Source of the DNA: Streptosporangium becharense
GTDB taxonomy: Bacteria; Actinomycetota; Actinomycetes; Streptosporangiales; Streptosporangiaceae
Assembly (NCBI RefSeq): GCF_014204985.1
Contig: NZ_JACHMP010000001.1
Span: 7,626,001-7,690,000 of the forward strand
DNA length: 64,000 bases
Direction: 5' to 3'
Part shown: positions 7,856 through 15,592 of the stretch, piece after piece
Layout: each line of letters opens with the position of its first letter
Position numbering within the stretch: position 1 is the stretch's first letter
The notes under the pieces: model-generated
Seen by the model: only the letters and a program-made list of their open reading frames with translations
What the model was told of the DNA's origin: nothing
The model's database searches: none
Made by a program: the position numbers and the translations under genes

Positions 7856-9078
7856 CAGGTGACCGGCAGGTCGGTCATCGGCTGGGTCAGTACGTCGTAG
7901 CGGACCACGGGTTCGCCTGCCAGCCGCAGGTTCGGGAGCCGCTTGAAGATCTCTGCCATTCCGACCTGCAGTTCCATGCGGGCCAGTGGTGCGCCGAGGC
8001 AGTGGTGCAGGCCGTAGCTGAGCATCAGGTGCGGGTTGTCGGTGCGGGTGATGTCGAAGCGGCCGGGGTCGGTTACGGCGTCGGGGTCGTGGTTGGCGGC
8101 GGTGGGGTCGATGCTGACGGCTTCGCCGGCGGTGATCAGTTGGCCGTCGATGATCACGTCTTGTGTTGCGACGAAGGGGACGAGGCCGCCGCCTCCTCCT
8201 ACCGGTTGGCCCATCATGAAGGCGCCGTGGCGCAGTATTTCTTCGGCCGCTGTGGGGGCCAGGGCGTCGGGGTCGGTCATGAAGAGTGCGCGTTGTTCGT
8301 CGGAGCGCAGCAGTGACAGTACGCCGGTGGTCAGGAAGTTGGCGGTGTTGTCGAAGCCTCCGACGATGAGCAGGAACGCGATGGGCAGGATTTCAGCGTC
8401 GGTGAGGGTTTCGTCGCGTTCGTGGGCGTGGGCCAGGGAGCTGAGCAGGTCGTCGTGCGGTTCGGCCCGTCGTTTGGCGATCAGGTCGGTCATGTAGGCG
8501 GCGAGTTCGCCCATGTCGGCGGTGATCTCCTGCTCGGTTCTGCCTGCGACCGACAGGGTGGAGGAGCTCCATCGTTCGAATTTCTCGCGGTCGGCCGAGG
8601 GGACGCCGAGCAGTGAGCTGAGCATTTCGATCGGCAGTGGTACCGCGTATTCGGCGACGAGGTTGCGTACCCCGCCGCGGGTGATCATGGTGTCGATCAG
8701 TTGGTTGGCGAAGGCGGCGGCTGAGTCCCGCATGTCGCGTACGCGTCGCGGCGAGATCGCTTTTTGCACCAGTTTGCGGAGCTTGGTGTGCTGGGGTGGG
8801 TCTTCGAATTGGAGCGTCGTGCGAAGGAAGTCGGGGAAGGGCACGAAGAACGGCACCTCCCGCTCCCCCGTGCGGAACGGTTCCCGGACGAACCGCTGGT
8901 CGCTGAGCATCTGCCGTGCCGCCTGGTTGCGGTGCACGATCCAGACGTCGCCGCCGTGGGGCATGGTGACCTTGGTCATCGGGCGGTCGGCCATGAGGCG
9001 CCGCAGGTGTTGCACGGCTTCGGCCGCGGGCCGGGCCGCGAAGGGGAACTCGGTGCCGGCGTCGTGGTGGGTGGTCAT
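7852..9078 (-). CDS. Cytochrome P450 with unusual heme loop and I-helix
   Basis: A 408-residue soluble bacterial P450. The ExxR pair is EEILRHG, and the heme-ligand loop reads HLMLSYGLHHCLGAPLAR, keeping Cys, His at -2 and Gly at -4. The normally conserved Phe(-7) and Gly(-6) are Leu and Ser. The I-helix oxygen-activation motif is VGGFDNTAN, so the usual acid-Thr pair has Asn at the Thr position. The early C-helix DPPQHTKLRKLV is normal. The substrate is probably a hydrophobic ring compound, judged from SDR, Baeyer-Villiger and CoA-pathway neighbours. It follows the SDR gene by 16 bases. Confidence 0.93.
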   Translation of the reverse strand: MTTHHDAGTEFPFAARPAAEAVQHLRRLMADRPMTKVTMPHGGDVWIVHRNQAARQMLSDQRFVREPFRTGEREVPFFVPFPDFLRTTLQFEDPPQHTKLRKLVQKAISPRRVRDMRDSAAAFANQLIDTMITRGGVRNLVAEYAVPLPIEMLSSLLGVPSADREKFERWSSSTLSVAGRTEQEITADMGELAAYMTDLIAKRRAEPHDDLLSSLAHAHERDETLTDAEILPIAFLLIVGGFDNTANFLTTGVLSLLRSDEQRALFMTDPDALAPTAAEEILRHGAFMMGQPVGGGGGLVPFVATQDVIIDGQLITAGEAVSIDPTAANHDPDAVTDPGRFDITRTDNPHLMLSYGLHHCLGAPLARMELQVGMAEIFKRLPNLRLAGEPVVRYDVLTQPMTDLPVTW

Positions 9079-9094
9079 CGTCTCTCCGTCGGAC

Positions 9095-10000
9095 TCAGGC
9101 GGAATGGGGCTGCGCCGCGGTGATGGTCTGCGGCTGCGCCTCGGGGGTGAGGGCCATGATGTCGTCGAACCGGTCGGCGACCGTCTCGATGGTCAGGCCG
9201 GGGTCGTGGATGCCCCGGGTGGTGACGACGGCGAGCCTGCTGACGCCGCCTCCGGCGGCGTTGAGGACCTCGCCGCTCACCCGGCAGGAGGGGTGGGTGA
9301 GGTAGGCGGCCACCGGGGCCACGTGCTCGGGCAGGAGTTGGGTGCGCATGTACTGCAGCACGTCCGGGGAGAGCGAGTCGGCCGAGTTCTCGGCCATGCG
9401 CGTGCCGGCCCCGGGTGCCAGGGCGTTGACCAGCACGCCGTGCGGGGCGCCTTCGACGGCGAGGTTGCGGGTGAGGGAGAAGACGGCTCCCTTGGAGCTG
9501 CCGTAGTGCGTCATCAGCGGGTTGCCGAGCATCGCGGCGGAGACGGTGTTGACCACCCGGCCGGTGCCGGAGGCGATCAGGTGCGGCCAGGCCGCGCGGC
9601 AGACGTACAGCGAGCCGAAGAAGTGCACGTCGAGGTGGCGCCGGTACTCCTCGGCCGGGACCTCGTCGAAGCGCCCGGTCCGGACGATGCCGGCGTTGTT
9701 CACCACCGCGTCCAGCCGGCCGAATTCGGTCAGGGCGGTTTCGACCACCGCGGCGGCGCCGCTCTCGGTGGCGACGTCGGCCCGGCAGGCGACGGCCTGC
9801 CCGCCGGCGGTACGGATCTCGGCGACGACGGCGGAGGCCGGGTTGTCGTCCTCGACGCCGGAGCCGTCCACGCTGGAGCCGAGGTCGGCGACGACGACGG
9901 CGGCTCCGCGGGCGGCGAGCAGCAGGGCGTGTGCCCGGCCGATGCCGCGTCCGGCGCCGGTCACGATCACGACGCGGTCGTGGAAGGAAAGCAGGTCCAC
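9095..10000 (-). CDS. Short-chain dehydrogenase/reductase
   Basis: A 301-residue classical SDR, long at its C-terminus. The NAD-binding motif VTGAGRGIGRAHALLLAA, the VVADLGSS strand that favours NAD(H), the NNAG motif and the catalytic YGSSK are all present. Such enzymes in P450/BVMO clusters oxidise the newly made alcohol to a ketone. GTG start at 9998-10000 with AGAGGA eight bases upstream. The C-terminal extension (about residues 245-301) is as in SDRs of the type annotated 3-oxoacyl or peroxisomal multifunctional-like. Same operon as the P450. Confidence 0.88.
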   Translation of the reverse strand: MDLLSFHDRVVIVTGAGRGIGRAHALLLAARGAAVVVADLGSSVDGSGVEDDNPASAVVAEIRTAGGQAVACRADVATESGAAAVVETALTEFGRLDAVVNNAGIVRTGRFDEVPAEEYRRHLDVHFFGSLYVCRAAWPHLIASGTGRVVNTVSAAMLGNPLMTHYGSSKGAVFSLTRNLAVEGAPHGVLVNALAPGAGTRMAENSADSLSPDVLQYMRTQLLPEHVAPVAAYLTHPSCRVSGEVLNAAGGGVSRLAVVTTRGIHDPGLTIETVADRFDDIMALTPEAQPQTITAAQPHSA

Positions 10001-10030
10001 AGCGGATCCTCTTCTGGTGGGGTTGGCGTG

Positions 10031-10957
10031 TCAGGGGCGGTTGGCTCCGCCGGTCGCCTGGACCGGGACCTGCCAGATGGTCCCGCGGCGGTTGCGCCGG
10101 GACTCCTGCCAGTCCAGGACGTCCAGGCCGGCGCAGATGTACAGGGTGCGCCGGTCGGTGCCGCCGAGCACGCAGGCGGGCGGCAGGGCCTGGGTGGCGT
10201 CGAAGGGCACCAGGTCGGTGACGGTGCCGCCCTCGGTGAAGCGGGCCACGGCGGGGACGCCGGGCATTCCCGCCCAGACGCCGCCGTCGTCGTCCAGGCA
10301 GATGCCGTCCGGCAGGGAGGGGGTGGGGGCGAAGACGCGCCGGTTGTCCAGGCGGCCGTGTTCGTCGCGGTCCAGCACGGTGATGCGGTTGGCGAAGGCC
10401 TCGGCGGTCAGCACGCGGCGTCCGTCGGCGGTGATCGCGATGCCGTTGGCGCCGGACATGCCGCCCAGGTCGGTCAGGGCATGCGCGGTGCCGTCGGGTT
10501 CCACGGCCAGCAGGGGCGAGTCGCGTGGTTCCTCGCCCTGGAACAGTTCGAAGCCGAGCTGGGTGACGTAGGCGCGGCCGTCGCCGTCGACGACCATGTC
10601 GTTGACCGGTCCGCTCGCCAGTGGCCGCAGGTCGGCGTGTTCGGTGAGCCGCTCGCCGTCGAAGGCCAGGACGAGCCGTTCGTGCATCGAGGTGACGATC
10701 AGTCTGCCGTCGGGCAGCCAGCCGAATCCGCCGGGGATGACCTCGGTGCCGTCGGCGGAGGTCCGCAGGGACAGGTCGACCACGGTGTGCGGGGTGCCGT
10801 CGTCGTCCAGGCGGACGATGCGGTGGGCGTACATGTCGCTGAGCCACAGTGCCCCGTCGTGCCAGCGGGGGCATTCGGCCCAGGTGTACCCGCCCGACAG
10901 GCGGCGGGCGGTGAGGACGCGGGCGTCGGCGAACGGATCGGCGGCGGTGTCGGCCAC
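10031..10957 (-). CDS. SMP-30/gluconolactonase-family protein
   Basis: A 308-residue six-bladed beta-propeller of the SMP-30/regucalcin/gluconolactonase family. Family signatures are the early metal-ligand Glu in GYTWAECPRW, VNDMVVDGDGRAYVT, SGANGIAITADGRRV and LPDGICLDDDGGVW. In this setting it is a good candidate for hydrolysing the lactone made by the Baeyer-Villiger enzyme. The GTG start (10955-10957) follows CTCCAGGAG. It sits between an alpha/beta hydrolase and an SDR in the same operon. Confidence 0.85.
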   Translation of the reverse strand: MADTAADPFADARVLTARRLSGGYTWAECPRWHDGALWLSDMYAHRIVRLDDDGTPHTVVDLSLRTSADGTEVIPGGFGWLPDGRLIVTSMHERLVLAFDGERLTEHADLRPLASGPVNDMVVDGDGRAYVTQLGFELFQGEEPRDSPLLAVEPDGTAHALTDLGGMSGANGIAITADGRRVLTAEAFANRITVLDRDEHGRLDNRRVFAPTPSLPDGICLDDDGGVWAGMPGVPAVARFTEGGTVTDLVPFDATQALPPACVLGGTDRRTLYICAGLDVLDWQESRRNRRGTIWQVPVQATGGANRP

Positions 10958-10992
10958 GGGTTCTCCTGGAGGTGGTGCCGGGTGGCGTGGGG

Positions 10993-11940
10993 TCAGAAGG
11001 GCAGCGGGTGGGTGAACTTCGCGCGCAGCAGCGCGCCGATCTCGGCGACGGCGAGGCGGCCCCTGGCGAGGTGGTCCGATTGGGCGAGGAAGCCGTGGTA
11101 GGTGCCCGGGTATCGGGTGTGGGTGGTCTGGACCCCGGCGTCGCGCAGCCGGTGGGCGTAGCGCTCGCCCCAGTCCCTGATCGGGTCGCATTCGGCCGTC
11201 ACCACGATGGCCGGTGGCAGGCCGCTCAGGTCGGCGGCGTAGGCGGGGATGCGGTACGGGCTGTCGGGGTGGCCTCGTCCGGCGTCGGCGTTCTCGTTGA
11301 GGAACAGGACGTCGTCGCGGCTCAGGATGGGGGCCTGCGCGTGCTGGGACATCGAGCGGGCGGCCATGTCCCGGTCGAGGCCGGGGTAGGCGAGCACCTG
11401 GCAGCTGATGGCCGGTCCGCCGCGGTCGCGGGCGGCCAGGGCGACCGCTGCGGCCAGGGTGCCGCCTGCGCTGTCGCCGGCGACGGCGAGCCGGGTCGGG
11501 TCGACGCGTAGTTCGCCGGCGTGTTCGGCGGTCCAGAGGGTGGCGGTGTAGGCGTCGTCGAACTGGGCGGGCGGCGGTGATTCCGGGGCGAGGTGGTATC
11601 CGACCGACACCACCGTGGCGCCGCTGTGGTGGGCCAGGTGCCGGGCCAGTGGCTCGAAGGAGTGGTTGGAGCCCAGGCACATGCCGCCGCCGTGGAAGTA
11701 CACCAGTACCGGTGCCCGCTCGTCCGGTGTCGGGCGGTGGACGCGCAGCGGGATCTCCCCCCACCGTCCGTCGATCAGGTGGTCCTCGGTGGAGGCCATG
11801 ACCGGCAGGCCCGCGGGCAGCGGCGTCGTTTCCATGGCGTGGCGGATCGCGGCGAGGCCGCGCTCGCGCATGGGTGGCGTCGCGGCGATGGCCGCGGCGA
11901 TCGCCGCGGCGTCGGGGTCCAGGTTGGGTGGCGGGGGCAT
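10993..11940 (-). CDS. Alpha/beta hydrolase, hormone-sensitive-lipase family
   Basis: A 315-residue esterase. The oxyanion-hole motif YFHGGGMCLGS, the nucleophile elbow AVAGDSAGGTLA, the acid in TAECDPIRDWGERYA and the catalytic His in YPGTYHGFLAQS are all intact. These are the hallmarks of the HSL (family IV) esterases, which prefer short or bulky acyl esters and lactones. It is one of three hydrolases in the operon that could act on ring-expanded lactone products. Confidence 0.9.
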   Translation of the reverse strand: MPPPPNLDPDAAAIAAAIAATPPMRERGLAAIRHAMETTPLPAGLPVMASTEDHLIDGRWGEIPLRVHRPTPDERAPVLVYFHGGGMCLGSNHSFEPLARHLAHHSGATVVSVGYHLAPESPPPAQFDDAYTATLWTAEHAGELRVDPTRLAVAGDSAGGTLAAAVALAARDRGGPAISCQVLAYPGLDRDMAARSMSQHAQAPILSRDDVLFLNENADAGRGHPDSPYRIPAYAADLSGLPPAIVVTAECDPIRDWGERYAHRLRDAGVQTTHTRYPGTYHGFLAQSDHLARGRLAVAEIGALLRAKFTHPLPF

Positions 11941-11961
11941 GGGCGGGCTCCGGCGGGCGGG

Positions 11962-12825
11962 TCAGGGGGCGGGGACGGAGAACTCGCCCCGCGGCAGGTG
12001 CGGGGGGCGGCGGTGGAGCAGGGTGTCGGCCCGTGCGGCCATGGCGTCGGCGACGAAGGGCTGCGACAGCAGGTAGAACTCCTGTGCCGCGGCCTGGTCG
12101 AAGAACACGCGGGCGGCGTCGAGGGGGTCCATCGCCTGGGCTTTGATCTGCAGCATGGCCGAGCGGTGGTCCTCGGCGGCGGTGACGTCTCCGTCGTCGA
12201 CGGCGCCGGCGGACTCGAAGATGTTCGAGGTCACGGCTCCGGGCAGCACCGCCTGGACGTGGACGTGGTGGCCGTGGCCGGCGAGTTCGACCTCCTGGTG
12301 CAGGCATTCGGTGAGTGCCAGGACGGCGTGCTTGCTCATGATGTAGGGCGCCTGCAGCGGGCCGGCGCTGACCCCGCCGACCGACGACAGGTTCCACACC
12401 CACGACCGGCCGGGGTCGGCCATCATGCGCGGCAGGAATGCGCGGACGCCGTGGAAGACCCCGCTGATGTTGATCGTCACCAGGCGTTCCCAGTTGGCGA
12501 CCGGGGTGTCCCACAGGTAGCCGAACTGTTCCACCCCGGCGTTGTTGACCAGGAGCCTGACCGGGCCGGCTTCGCTGAGGGTGGTCTCGGCCAGGCGTTC
12601 GACGGCGTCGGGGTCGCGCACGTCGCAGGCGACGTCGAGGGCGTGGGCGCCCTGCTGCTGCAGTTCGGTCCGCAGGGCGGTGATCGCCGTGGTGTCGACG
12701 TCGGCGAGTACCACGGTCATGCCGAGTTCGCGGGCGGCGTAGCGGGCCAGGCCGGCGCCGATGCCCGCACCGGCTCCGGTGATCACCGCGACGCCGCCGC
12801 CGAACAGGTCGTGTGCCGCGCTCAT
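11962..12825 (-). CDS. Short-chain dehydrogenase/reductase
   Basis: A 287-residue SDR with VAVITGAGAGIGAGLARYAA, the NAD-selective VVLADVDTT strand, LLVNNAGVEQFG and catalytic YIMSKHA. The C-terminal half is longer than in minimal SDRs and carries helical segments (DPLDAARVFFDQAAAQEFYL). Its ATG overlaps the upstream hydrolase stop codon by four bases (ATGA), so the two are translationally coupled. It is probably another alcohol or ketone step of the same pathway. Confidence 0.88.
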   Translation of the reverse strand: MSAAHDLFGGGVAVITGAGAGIGAGLARYAARELGMTVVLADVDTTAITALRTELQQQGAHALDVACDVRDPDAVERLAETTLSEAGPVRLLVNNAGVEQFGYLWDTPVANWERLVTINISGVFHGVRAFLPRMMADPGRSWVWNLSSVGGVSAGPLQAPYIMSKHAVLALTECLHQEVELAGHGHHVHVQAVLPGAVTSNIFESAGAVDDGDVTAAEDHRSAMLQIKAQAMDPLDAARVFFDQAAAQEFYLLSQPFVADAMAARADTLLHRRPPHLPRGEFSVPAP

Positions 12826-13979
12826 CGCGTGCTCCTCTCACGCTCGGCGATGATCTCGCGGACGGCCCGCACCACGGGTTCGAAGGTGCTGCCGGGTCCG
12901 GCGCTCACCGGGGCGTCCATGTTGTTGTGGCAGATCGCGACCGCGATCCGGTCGCGCAGGTCGGCCCAGGCCACGGAGCCTCCCGCGCCGGGGCTGTAGA
13001 TGATGGAGCGGTGGTCTCCCACGAGGGGGTCGGAGGCGCCTGGTTCGCCGCCGAGCCAGAACCCGTTGGCGCCGAACCACACCGGGATGGTCAGCACCTG
13101 GTCGGGGGCGTGCGCGTCCGTGCGGGGGCGGGTGAACGTGGCGATCCTGTCGGGTGACAGCAGCCGGACGCCGTCGAGTCGCCCGCCCTCGGCGAGCATC
13201 GCGAAGATCCTGGCCACCGAGGCCGCGGTGGTGATCGCGCCGGCTCCGGGGTCCACGGCCTGTCGCATGACCGGCTGGTTGTGCACCTGGGAGCCGGGGA
13301 AGACCGCCCGGGGGCTGATGTCGTGCTGGTCGGCGATCGTGAACGCGTCGCCGCCGTACAGGGTGGCCACCCGGCCGAGGTCGTCGTCGGGCACCCCGAG
13401 GTGGAAGTCGGTGACGCCGAGCGGCGCGCAGATCTCCTCGGTGACGAAGACGTCGAAGGGGCGGTGCGCCGGGTCGGTGCGGCGTACGACCTCGCCGATG
13501 ATCCAGCCCCAGACCAGGACGTGGTAGGCGTTGGTGGTGCCCGGCTCGTAGCGGGGGGTGAGGTGGGCGATGCGGTCGGTCATCCACTGCCAGTCGGCCA
13601 GGAGTTGCGGGGTGACGCCCGCGGGCATCTGCGGGATGCCCGCCCGGTGTGACAGTGCCTGCTCGACCGTGACGGTGTGCTTGCCGGCTGCGGCGAACTC
13701 GGGCCAGTACCGGGCGATCGGCGCCTGCAGGTCGACCAGTCCGCGTTCGGCCTGCAGGTGGAGCGCGGCCGCGGTGACGCCCTTGGTCACGGAGAACACC
13801 GGGAACAGGGTGCGTTCGTCGACGGGCGTGCCCGTGGTGACGTCGGTGACCCCGGCGACGGCGTCGACGATCAGTTCGCCTCGGTGGTAGGCGGCGACGG
13901 CGATGCCGATCTCCCCCAGTTCCAGCGCGTGATCGAGGGCTCGGCCGAGGCGGGGATCGGTGTGGTCTGCGGCTGTCAT
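12822..13979 (-). CDS. Serine beta-lactamase-fold hydrolase (EstB-like)
   Basis: A 385-residue member of the penicillin-binding-protein/class C beta-lactamase superfamily of the esterase (EstB) type. The nucleophile motif is FSVTKGVTAAA (S-x-x-K) and the second motif is a Tyr in TTNAYHVLVWGW. The usual KTG box is not obvious; GDHRSIIYSPGAGG may fill its place. There is no signal peptide, which fits a cytoplasmic esterase or lactonase rather than an antibiotic-resistance enzyme. It starts the block of overlapping genes, 148 bases after the SnoaL-like gene and behind an operator-like palindrome. Confidence 0.85.
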   Translation of the reverse strand: MTAADHTDPRLGRALDHALELGEIGIAVAAYHRGELIVDAVAGVTDVTTGTPVDERTLFPVFSVTKGVTAAALHLQAERGLVDLQAPIARYWPEFAAAGKHTVTVEQALSHRAGIPQMPAGVTPQLLADWQWMTDRIAHLTPRYEPGTTNAYHVLVWGWIIGEVVRRTDPAHRPFDVFVTEEICAPLGVTDFHLGVPDDDLGRVATLYGGDAFTIADQHDISPRAVFPGSQVHNQPVMRQAVDPGAGAITTAASVARIFAMLAEGGRLDGVRLLSPDRIATFTRPRTDAHAPDQVLTIPVWFGANGFWLGGEPGASDPLVGDHRSIIYSPGAGGSVAWADLRDRIAVAICHNNMDAPVSAGPGSTFEPVVRAVREIIAERERSTR

Positions 13980-14087
13980 CGACTCTCCCCTGCGGTGTGC
14001 GGGCCGGTGCGGCGTCCCGGGCCGGGTCGGCGCCGTCGGGCCGGTGACCCGACGCTAGGGCGGACGCGATGCCGTCGCGGGGCGATG

Positions 14088-14102
14088 TTCCGGTGAGTGG
14101 AC
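14088..14102. promoter_or_regulatory. Palindromic operator A (shared 15-mer)
   Basis: TTCCGGTGAGTGGAC lies just upstream of the EstB-like gene. It matches the 15-bp palindromic pattern of sites B (14635) and C (22895), summarised as kTCCrsTsAGyGGAC around a central base. Confidence 0.55.
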
Positions 14103-14127
14103 GGCTTGAGTGCCCGGGGGTGCGGCG

Positions 14128-14529
14128 TCAGGTGGTCACCTCGCGCCGTGTCAGGATCCAGCGGCCGTCCTGGACGCGGCTGAGTTCGTCGTGGTAGGAG
14201 CCGACGGCGAGGATCGCCGCGGGTGAGGTGGACGACACGAGCAGGAAGTAGGAGAAGGCGGTGGCGCGGTCGCCGGTGGTGTGCACCTCCAGGTTGGTGA
14301 TCACGTGTCGGTTGCCCGAGTCAGGGCCGGCGTGTCCGAGCTCGCGCATCCGGCCCAGCCCGATGACGGTCTGCTCGCGGCCGCGCCAGTGCGTGCCGGC
14401 CATCGTCCACTGCACGTCGTCGGCGAGCAGGGCGGCGAGGTCGTGGAGGGTGCCCTCGTCGGCCAGGCGGGCGAACGCGTGCAGGGTGTTGACGATGCCG
14501 ATCGTCTGCGGTGTCTCACGGGGGCTCAT
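14128..14529 (-). CDS. SnoaL-like / NTF2-fold protein
   Basis: A 133-residue cone-shaped NTF2-like protein. It has the helical start (TIGIVNTLHAFARLADEGTL), the LADDVQWTMAG strand, a WRGREQTVIGL segment and the final RWILTRREV strand typical of SnoaL/limonene-epoxide-hydrolase-type domains. Some members are isomerases, cyclases or hydrolases; others have no known activity. The ATG at 14527-14529 is preceded by AAGGACGTCC. It is the first gene of the minus-strand operon and diverges from the crotonase gene, with site B between them. Confidence 0.8.
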   Translation of the reverse strand: MSPRETPQTIGIVNTLHAFARLADEGTLHDLAALLADDVQWTMAGTHWRGREQTVIGLGRMRELGHAGPDSGNRHVITNLEVHTTGDRATAFSYFLLVSSTSPAAILAVGSYHDELSRVQDGRWILTRREVTT

Positions 14530-14634
14530 GGACGTCCTTCGCCTCGGCCCCCGCCGGCGGTGGCCGGCGGCGGGGGCGGGTCGGTCTGCGGGGAAACGAC
14601 TGTGCCTCTGGTCGCCCGTCGTGCGGTGGCGGAC

Positions 14635-14649
14635 GTCCACTCAGCGGAC
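14635..14649. promoter_or_regulatory. Palindromic operator B (shared 15-mer)
   Basis: GTCCACTCAGCGGAC has seven-base arms around a central C with one mismatched pair. It lies in the divergent region between the SnoaL-like gene and the crotonase gene, so it could control both. Confidence 0.6.
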
Positions 14650-14723
14650 ACCTCGTCGCCGCCGGCGGCCGGCGCCGGGCAGGGTGGGGGACGATCTCAT
14701 TCCCGACGGTGTGGAGGCCGCTC

Positions 14724-15530
14724 GTGACAGCAGACGTCGAGACCCGCTCCGGGCCCGTGCCCGAGCCGGACCTGTCGGTCACGGTGGAGGGCGGGGTGGG
14801 GCTTGTGGAGATGCGCCGGCCGCCCGCCAACTTCTTCGACGAGCATCTCATCGGCCGGATCGTGGATGCCGCTCGTGAACTGGACGGCACCGGCGAGTGC
14901 CGGGTGCTCGTTCTGGCTTCGGCGGGAAAGCACTTCTGCGCCGGCGCCGACTTCGGTGAGGGCGGCGGTTTCGACAGTGATCGTGTGGCCGTGTCGGAGC
15001 GTCTGTACCGGCGGGCGGCGCAGCTGTTCGAGATCCGGATCCCGATCATCGCCGCGGTGCAGGGGGCCGCGGTGGGCGGAGGTCTGGGCCTGGCGTGCGC
15101 GGCCGACTTCCGGGTCGCCGACGTGAACTCCCGGTTCGTCGCCAACTTCGCGTTGCTGGGTTTTCACCAGGGGTTCGGGCTGAGTGTGACCCTGCCGGAC
15201 ATCGTCGGCCGGCAGGCCGCGGCCGGCATGCTGCTGACCGGGCGGCCGGTGCGCGGTCAGGAGGCGTGTCGTATCGGGCTGGCCGACCGGCTGGCCGAGC
15301 CCGGGCGGCAGCGGGAGCAGGCGCTCGCCTGGGCGGGTGAGCTGGCGGCGGCGGCGCCGCTGGCGGTCAGGTCGATCCGCTCGACGCTGCGTGCCGATCT
15401 GGCGCGTCGGGTTCGTGAGGCTCTGGAGCACGAGTTGGCCGAGCAGTCCCGTCTGTGGGCGACCGGGGACTGCGCCGAGGGCATCGCGGCGAGTCTCGAG
15501 CGTCGGCCCCCGGTTTTCCGCGGGGAGTGA
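14724..15530 (+). CDS. Crotonase-superfamily protein lacking both hydratase glutamates
   Basis: A 268-residue enoyl-CoA hydratase/isomerase fold protein. Oxyanion-hole segments GKHFCAGADF and VQGAAVGGGLGLACAADFR are intact. The two glutamates used by true hydratases (CE in GGGCELA and E in FGQPE) align with Gly in GGGLGLA and Phe in VANFALLGFHQG. It therefore probably catalyses another crotonase reaction such as isomerisation, decarboxylation or C-C cleavage. The GTG start (14724) follows GGAGG. It diverges from the P450 operon and ends in a nested terminator shared with the BVMO gene. Confidence 0.85.
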   Translation: MTADVETRSGPVPEPDLSVTVEGGVGLVEMRRPPANFFDEHLIGRIVDAARELDGTGECRVLVLASAGKHFCAGADFGEGGGFDSDRVAVSERLYRRAAQLFEIRIPIIAAVQGAAVGGGLGLACAADFRVADVNSRFVANFALLGFHQGFGLSVTLPDIVGRQAAAGMLLTGRPVRGQEACRIGLADRLAEPGRQREQALAWAGELAAAAPLAVRSIRSTLRADLARRVREALEHELAEQSRLWATGDCAEGIAASLERRPPVFRGE

Positions 15531-15592
15531 CCGCCGCACGTCAGCGGGGGGCCGGCTGCTTGGCCGGCCCCCCTCTTCGTGTGCGGCGGTCA
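15528..15592. terminator. Nested bidirectional terminator
   Basis: Inner stem GGGGGGCCGGC/GCCGGCCCCCC (15546-15556 with 15563-15573, loop tgcttg) is enclosed by an outer 12-bp stem TGACCGCCGCAC/GTGCGGCGGTCA (15528-15539 with 15581-15592). The two stop codons of the converging crotonase and BVMO genes are the mirror-image ends of the outer stem. Confidence 0.85.
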
